Of a stretch of DNA of 17,980 nt, positions 14,865 through 17,980 are shown one piece after another; the first letter of the stretch is position 1; each line of letters starts with the position of its first letter. A program made the translations under genes and the position numbers. The notes beneath the pieces were generated by a model. The model ran no database searches. It was given only the letters and a program-made list of their open reading frames with translations, and was not told the origin of the DNA. Source of the DNA: MED-G78 sp964343355 (GTDB taxonomy: Bacteria > Pseudomonadota > Gammaproteobacteria > Magnimaribacterales > D2472); the NCBI GenBank assembly GCA_964343355.1, contig CAYFJC010000026.1, forward strand, positions 1 through 17,980. The letters are read 5' to 3'.

Positions 14865-15752
14865 ATGAATAAAATAAAATCCATTATCTCAATTACAAGG
14901 TTAAATAAACCTATAGGTATCTACTTACTACTTTATCCTTCATTGATATCATTCACATTCGCATACCAAGCTTTTCTGAAAGATTCGAGCGGATGGTCAA
15001 TTGAAATACCATCCTATCCATTACTTATTATTGTTTGTGGTTGCATTTTAGTAAGATCAACAGGCTGCGTTATTAATGATATCTTCGATCATAAATTCGA
15101 TAAGATGGTCGAGCGAACAAAGGATAGGCCTTTGGCAAATGGGGATTTGAGTCTTAAAGAAGCATGGATACTTTTCATAACTCTTGGAATATTATCGATC
15201 TTACTTTTATTGCAAACAAATATGCAGACAATAATAATAGGATTCCTTACATCGCTATTAATTGTTTTATATCCTCTTACAAAGAGATTTTTATTAGGTC
15301 CTCAGTTTTTTTTAGCCATCACTTTCAGTGCATGCGTTCCTATTGTTTTTTCTATGCTGGGGCAATTAGATAATAGTGTTGTAATGCTTTTATATATTGG
15401 AAATGCTGCATGGATAGTTTCTTACGATAGCTATTACGCTATGGGTGATGCTGAAGATGATATAAAAATTGGAGTAAATTCAACGCCACTATGGTGGAAA
15501 GACAAAACTATTTTTTTAATTAACATATTTAAAATTATATTTTTAGTTTGTTTGGTTTTAATTGGACTAATGAGATCTTTTTCTCCTGTCTGGTTTATTG
15601 GATTAATATGTATTTCGTTTTTTTTCTGGCATCAAAATAAATTAGCTGAAAATAAAAAATTTCTAGAAGCTTTTAAAAATAATAACTATGTTGGTTTATC
15701 GTTATTTATCCTTCTTCAAATTGAATTAGCTCTTAATGGTTTTATTTATTAA
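14865..15752 (+). CDS. ubiA: 4-hydroxybenzoate polyprenyltransferase
   Basis: A 295-residue membrane prenyltransferase that attaches the polyprenyl tail to 4-hydroxybenzoate, the second step of ubiquinone synthesis. RLNKPIGIYLLLYP (12-25) is the family N-terminus. The first aspartate motif is NDIFDHKFD (71-79), followed by DRPLANGDLS; the second is in YAMGDAEDDIKIG (191-203). There are about eight to nine hydrophobic helices. The second motif usually reads DREDD or DRDDD; here the arginine is alanine (A196), while the Mg-binding aspartates are kept. ATG is 4 bp after the ubiC stop, and the TAA overlaps the next gene's ATG by one base. Confidence 0.95.
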   Translation: MNKIKSIISITRLNKPIGIYLLLYPSLISFTFAYQAFLKDSSGWSIEIPSYPLLIIVCGCILVRSTGCVINDIFDHKFDKMVERTKDRPLANGDLSLKEAWILFITLGILSILLLLQTNMQTIIIGFLTSLLIVLYPLTKRFLLGPQFFLAITFSACVPIVFSMLGQLDNSVVMLLYIGNAAWIVSYDSYYAMGDAEDDIKIGVNSTPLWWKDKTIFLINIFKIIFLVCLVLIGLMRSFSPVWFIGLICISFFFWHQNKLAENKKFLEAFKNNNYVGLSLFILLQIELALNGFIY

Positions 15753-16894
15753 TGACAACTATCATAAGAAATTCTATTGATGAATTGTCTGAGAAACAAT
15801 TTTTAGATATACGTGCAAGTATTGACTCGCCATTTATGCAATATCAGTTTCTGCATGCATTAGAAAAAAGTAAATCTGTTTGTATAGATACTGGATGGGA
15901 GCCTCTGCATTTTACTAGAGAGGAAAAAAATAAAATTACTGGGTTCATTCCTTTATACAAAAAATATAATAGTAATGGTGAATTTGTATTTGATCATTCG
16001 TGGTCTCATGCATTAGAGCAGGCTAAAAGAAATTATTATCCAAAACTCTTAAGTGCTATTCCTTTTACCCCATGTAGAGGCGAGAGGATTCTAGGTAATA
16101 ATGAAAACACTAAAGTTCAATTGATAGATGATGTAAAAGAATATATGGCAGCTGAAGATATAGAAAGTTGGCATATTCTTTTTCCAGATCAAAAGACCTC
16201 CTCTTTTCTAAAAGATCATAATTTTATTGAAAGGTTTGGATGCAGGTTTGTATGGAAAAATAGAAACTTTAAAAATTTTGAGGATTTTTTAGCCATATTC
16301 ACAGCAAGGCAAAGAAAAACAATAAAGGCAGAAAGGAAAAAAGTTTTTGATTCAAAAATTAGTTTTAAAATCATAGAGAGTAAAGACATAACCTTAAATG
16401 ATTGGGAAATTTTCTATAAACTTTATTGTCAGACTTATATGGATAGATGGCAAAGACCTTATCTAGAAAAAGATTTTTTTAAGCTGCTAAACCCTCAGTC
16501 TGAATCTATACAACCTATTTTATTCTTTGCGATACAGGATGATGAGGTGATTGGTGGCTCGCTGTGTTTTAAAAACAAAGATACCTTGTTTGGAAGACAT
16601 TGGGGCAGTATAAAAAATATTGATTGTCTGCATTTTGAAGCTTGTTACTACCAAGGCATTGAGTATTGCATTAAAAATAATTTGAACTTTTTCGACCCAG
16701 GCATTCAGGGTGAGCATAAAATTAGAAGAGGTTTTGAACCCGAGCTGTCATCCTCTTTTCATTATTTTTTAAAAGATGATTTAAGGGGTGCTGTGTCTGG
16801 ATTTTGTTTAAAGGAAAGAGATGGTGTTATGCAATACAAGAAAGCTTGCGAAGAATATACTCCTATCAAAAAAGAATATAGAATTAAATTATGA
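15752..16894 (+). CDS. FemAB-like GNAT-fold protein (DUF482/COG3146 family)
   Basis: A 380-residue cytoplasmic protein with the tandem GNAT fold of the FemAB-like family PF04339. Conserved blocks: SPFMQYQFLHALEKS (26-40), FIPLYKKYNSNGEFVFDHSW (65-84), YYPKLLSAIPFTPCRGERIL (95-114), RQRKTIKAERKKV (186-198), LFGRHWGS (279-286), LHFEACYYQGIEYCI (293-307) and FDPGIQGEHKIRRGFEP (314-330). FemAB relatives transfer aminoacyl or acyl groups, some to cell-wall precursors, but the substrate of this subfamily is unknown to me. The ATG overlaps the ubiA stop (TAATG) and its own TGA overlaps the ATG of yqiB (ATGA), so it is embedded in one coupled unit. Confidence 0.88.
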   Translation: MTTIIRNSIDELSEKQFLDIRASIDSPFMQYQFLHALEKSKSVCIDTGWEPLHFTREEKNKITGFIPLYKKYNSNGEFVFDHSWSHALEQAKRNYYPKLLSAIPFTPCRGERILGNNENTKVQLIDDVKEYMAAEDIESWHILFPDQKTSSFLKDHNFIERFGCRFVWKNRNFKNFEDFLAIFTARQRKTIKAERKKVFDSKISFKIIESKDITLNDWEIFYKLYCQTYMDRWQRPYLEKDFFKLLNPQSESIQPILFFAIQDDEVIGGSLCFKNKDTLFGRHWGSIKNIDCLHFEACYYQGIEYCIKNNLNFFDPGIQGEHKIRRGFEPELSSSFHYFLKDDLRGAVSGFCLKERDGVMQYKKACEEYTPIKKEYRIKL

Positions 16895-17331
16895 GAAATA
16901 GGCTCCCAAAAACTTCGCATCACATCGCTATATGCGAAGCTAATTTTATAAGACTATCCAATCTTTTAACAAATTTTATCTATGATGAGTATGAGTTTGA
17001 AGCCACTGTTAATGAAACAGAATCACAATATATTTCTTTTCTTGTTTTAGAAAGAACAAAACACACACTTAGCATTGAAGCAAAACAGAATAATAAAATT
17101 GCACCATTAAGTATTTTTACTTTAAGGATTAAAGTTTTTATAGATGCAAGAATGGCTGAAGTATCTTCTTATCAAAGTGAAAAACCATTACCATTTTTTT
17201 ATAAAAAATCTGCTATCCAATCTAAAGATGAAAAAAATCAACAGAATAGATTTTTGACTGAGTGGTTAGAAAGTATCTTCATCTCAGGCATGGCGCCTAA
17301 GTCAATAATAGAAAAAATCTTAAATGAGTAG
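16891..17331 (+). CDS. yqiB: DUF1249 family protein YqiB
   Basis: A 146-residue protein matching E. coli YqiB (140 residues) over its length. The main conserved features are an N-terminal CEANFIRLSNLL (15-26), the central FTLRIKVFIDARMAEVSSYQ (76-95) and the C-terminal KDEKNQQNRFLTEWLESIF (112-130). The function is not known. In E. coli the gene lies in the nudF-yqiB-cpdA-yqiA-parE cluster; here cpdA is missing and yqiA follows directly. The ATG overlaps the previous stop as ATGA, and the stop lies 8 bp inside yqiA. Confidence 0.9.
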   Translation: MRNRLPKTSHHIAICEANFIRLSNLLTNFIYDEYEFEATVNETESQYISFLVLERTKHTLSIEAKQNNKIAPLSIFTLRIKVFIDARMAEVSSYQSEKPLPFFYKKSAIQSKDEKNQQNRFLTEWLESIFISGMAPKSIIEKILNE

Positions 17332-17899
17332 AACTGTTTTTTACTTTCATGGCTTTATGTCATCTGCAGAATCTTCTAAAGCTCAAATTTTTAAAAAATT
17401 TTTAGAAACTACTTATCCAAATACACAATTAATAATCCCCAACATATTAGATAAATTTAGTGAGGCAATTCCTCAGCTAGATAAACTAGTAAATGATACA
17501 GACTCAAAAGATAGAAAATTTATAGGTAGTTCTCTTGGAGGGTTTTTTGCAACTTATTATGCAGAACTAGATAAAACAAAAGCAGCCATTATTAATCCTG
17601 CAATTAATCCCTCAAAAGATTTAAAGGCTTATCTTGGGAAGAATAAAAATTATGCCAATGAAAGCGAGTTTGAACTAACCAAAAAAGATATAGAAGCTCT
17701 TAAAGCAATTGAGATAATAAATTTACATAATCCTCACAACTACTTACTTTTGCATGAATCTGGTGATGAGGTTTTAAACTATATGAATGCGGTACGCTTT
17801 TATAAATCAAGTTATATGGATATTAGGTTTGGTGGAGATCACTCATATACCTGTTTTTCAGATAAACTAGAAACCATTGCAAAATTCCTAGATTTATAA
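17324..17899 (+). CDS. yqiA: YqiA family alpha/beta hydrolase (esterase)
   Basis: A 191-residue alpha/beta hydrolase of the YqiA/UPF0227 family (E. coli YqiA, 193 residues, has esterase activity on short acyl esters in general screens). The oxyanion region is FYFHGFMSS (6-14), the nucleophile elbow GSSLGG (68-73) puts serine at 70, and the remaining triad residues are D148 in ESGDEVL and H173 in GGDHSY. The natural substrate is unknown. It overlaps yqiB by 8 bp. In many relatives parE follows; the 81 bp to the window edge contain no coding start that I can support. Its stop codon is part of a 13-bp inverted repeat. Confidence 0.92.
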   Translation: MSRTVFYFHGFMSSAESSKAQIFKKFLETTYPNTQLIIPNILDKFSEAIPQLDKLVNDTDSKDRKFIGSSLGGFFATYYAELDKTKAAIINPAINPSKDLKAYLGKNKNYANESEFELTKKDIEALKAIEIINLHNPHNYLLLHESGDEVLNYMNAVRFYKSSYMDIRFGGDHSYTCFSDKLETIAKFLDL

Positions 17900-17927
17900 T
17901 ATTTGCACAATATATGTGCAAATATTA
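17897..17927. repeat. Perfect 13-bp inverted repeat after yqiA
   Basis: TAATATTTGCACA (17897-17909) and TGTGCAAATATTA (17915-17927) pair perfectly around the spacer ATATA. The left arm includes the yqiA stop codon. Arms this long are unlikely by chance. The stem has only four G-C pairs and is followed by AATAAATG rather than a T run, so an intrinsic terminator is doubtful; an operator for a dimeric regulator of the next gene is at least as likely. Confidence 0.6.
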
Positions 17928-17929
17928 AT

Positions 17930-17965
17930 AAATGCACATAATATACTCATAAAATGCACATAATA
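17930..17965 (+). repeat. Direct repeat pair AAATGCACATAATA
   Basis: The 14-mer AAATGCACATAATA occurs at 17930-17943 and again at 17952-17965, starts 22 bp apart, about two helical turns. With the adjacent inverted repeat this makes four copies of the core TGCACA (or its complement) in 57 bp. The region lies between yqiA and whatever gene follows, and looks like a multi-site binding region for a regulator. No -10/-35 pair is convincing before the window ends. Confidence 0.5.
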
Positions 17966-17980
17966 AAGACTTGTAACTAT

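Noticed and set aside
1..17980. Search for CRISPR arrays, tRNA or rRNA genes, insertion sequences and foreign islands
   Set aside because: No spaced repeats, clover-leaf sequence, transposase motifs or change in base composition were seen by eye. Only a tRNA and covariance-model scan could exclude small RNA genes fully.

Overview
The window is a gene-dense, AT-rich (roughly two thirds A+T by eye) piece of a bacterial chromosome carrying almost only housekeeping genes. Protein similarities (RpoZ, PyrE, RNase PH, SpoT, UbiC, YqiB, YqiA) and the neighbourhoods gmk-rpoZ-spoT-ridA with recG, rubredoxin next to ubiC-ubiA, and yqiB-yqiA all point to a gammaproteobacterium. Low GC, overlapping genes, gaps below 90 bp and an ion-pumping pyrophosphatase suggest a streamlined, probably marine lineage such as SAR86. 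That clade assignment is inference, not shown by a marker gene. I see no mobile element, CRISPR array, tRNA, rRNA, prophage or horizontally acquired island, and no gene-free stretch longer than 86 bp.

Layout. (1) 48-2492, plus strand: yqeY, rph, pyrE, ribE. The last three are packed with 0-1 bp spacing and two of them use non-ATG starts. The first 44 bases may be the tail of another gene, perhaps rpsU. (2) 2482-8665, minus strand, read from right to left: a YeeZ-like SDR gene, yicC, gmk, rpoZ, spoT, ridA, pyrB. This joins guanine nucleotide supply (gmk), the RNA polymerase omega subunit, ppGpp metabolism (spoT), enamine/imine detoxification (ridA) and the first committed step of pyrimidine synthesis (pyrB). 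pyrB ends inside the 3' end of ribE. (3) 8709-10769, plus strand: recG, divergent from the SDR gene. It converges on hppA with a 4-bp overlap, and a 14-bp perfect stem-loop is embedded in the last codons of recG. (4) 10766-14285, minus strand: a rubredoxin gene (56 codons), a sodium:glutamate/aspartate-type symporter whose ATG overlaps the rubredoxin stop, then a membrane pyrophosphatase with K+-dependence residues and a glutamate placed as in Na+-pumping enzymes. (5) 14372-17899, plus strand: ubiC, ubiA, a FemAB-like acyltransferase-fold gene, yqiB and yqiA, all overlapping or within 4 bp. The window ends in an 81-bp non-coding stretch with a 13-bp inverted repeat and further TGCACA copies, probably upstream of the next gene (parE in many relatives, not visible here).

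Functionally the window covers pyrimidine synthesis (pyrE, pyrB), riboflavin (ribE), ubiquinone entry steps (ubiC, ubiA), the stringent response, DNA repair (recG) and ion-gradient energetics (hppA plus symporter). I found no clearly new multi-gene system. The most interesting points are the embedded recG hairpin, the TGCACA cluster at the right end, the possible sodium circuit in the rubredoxin-symporter-pyrophosphatase cluster, and unusual residues in the SpoT synthetase domain.
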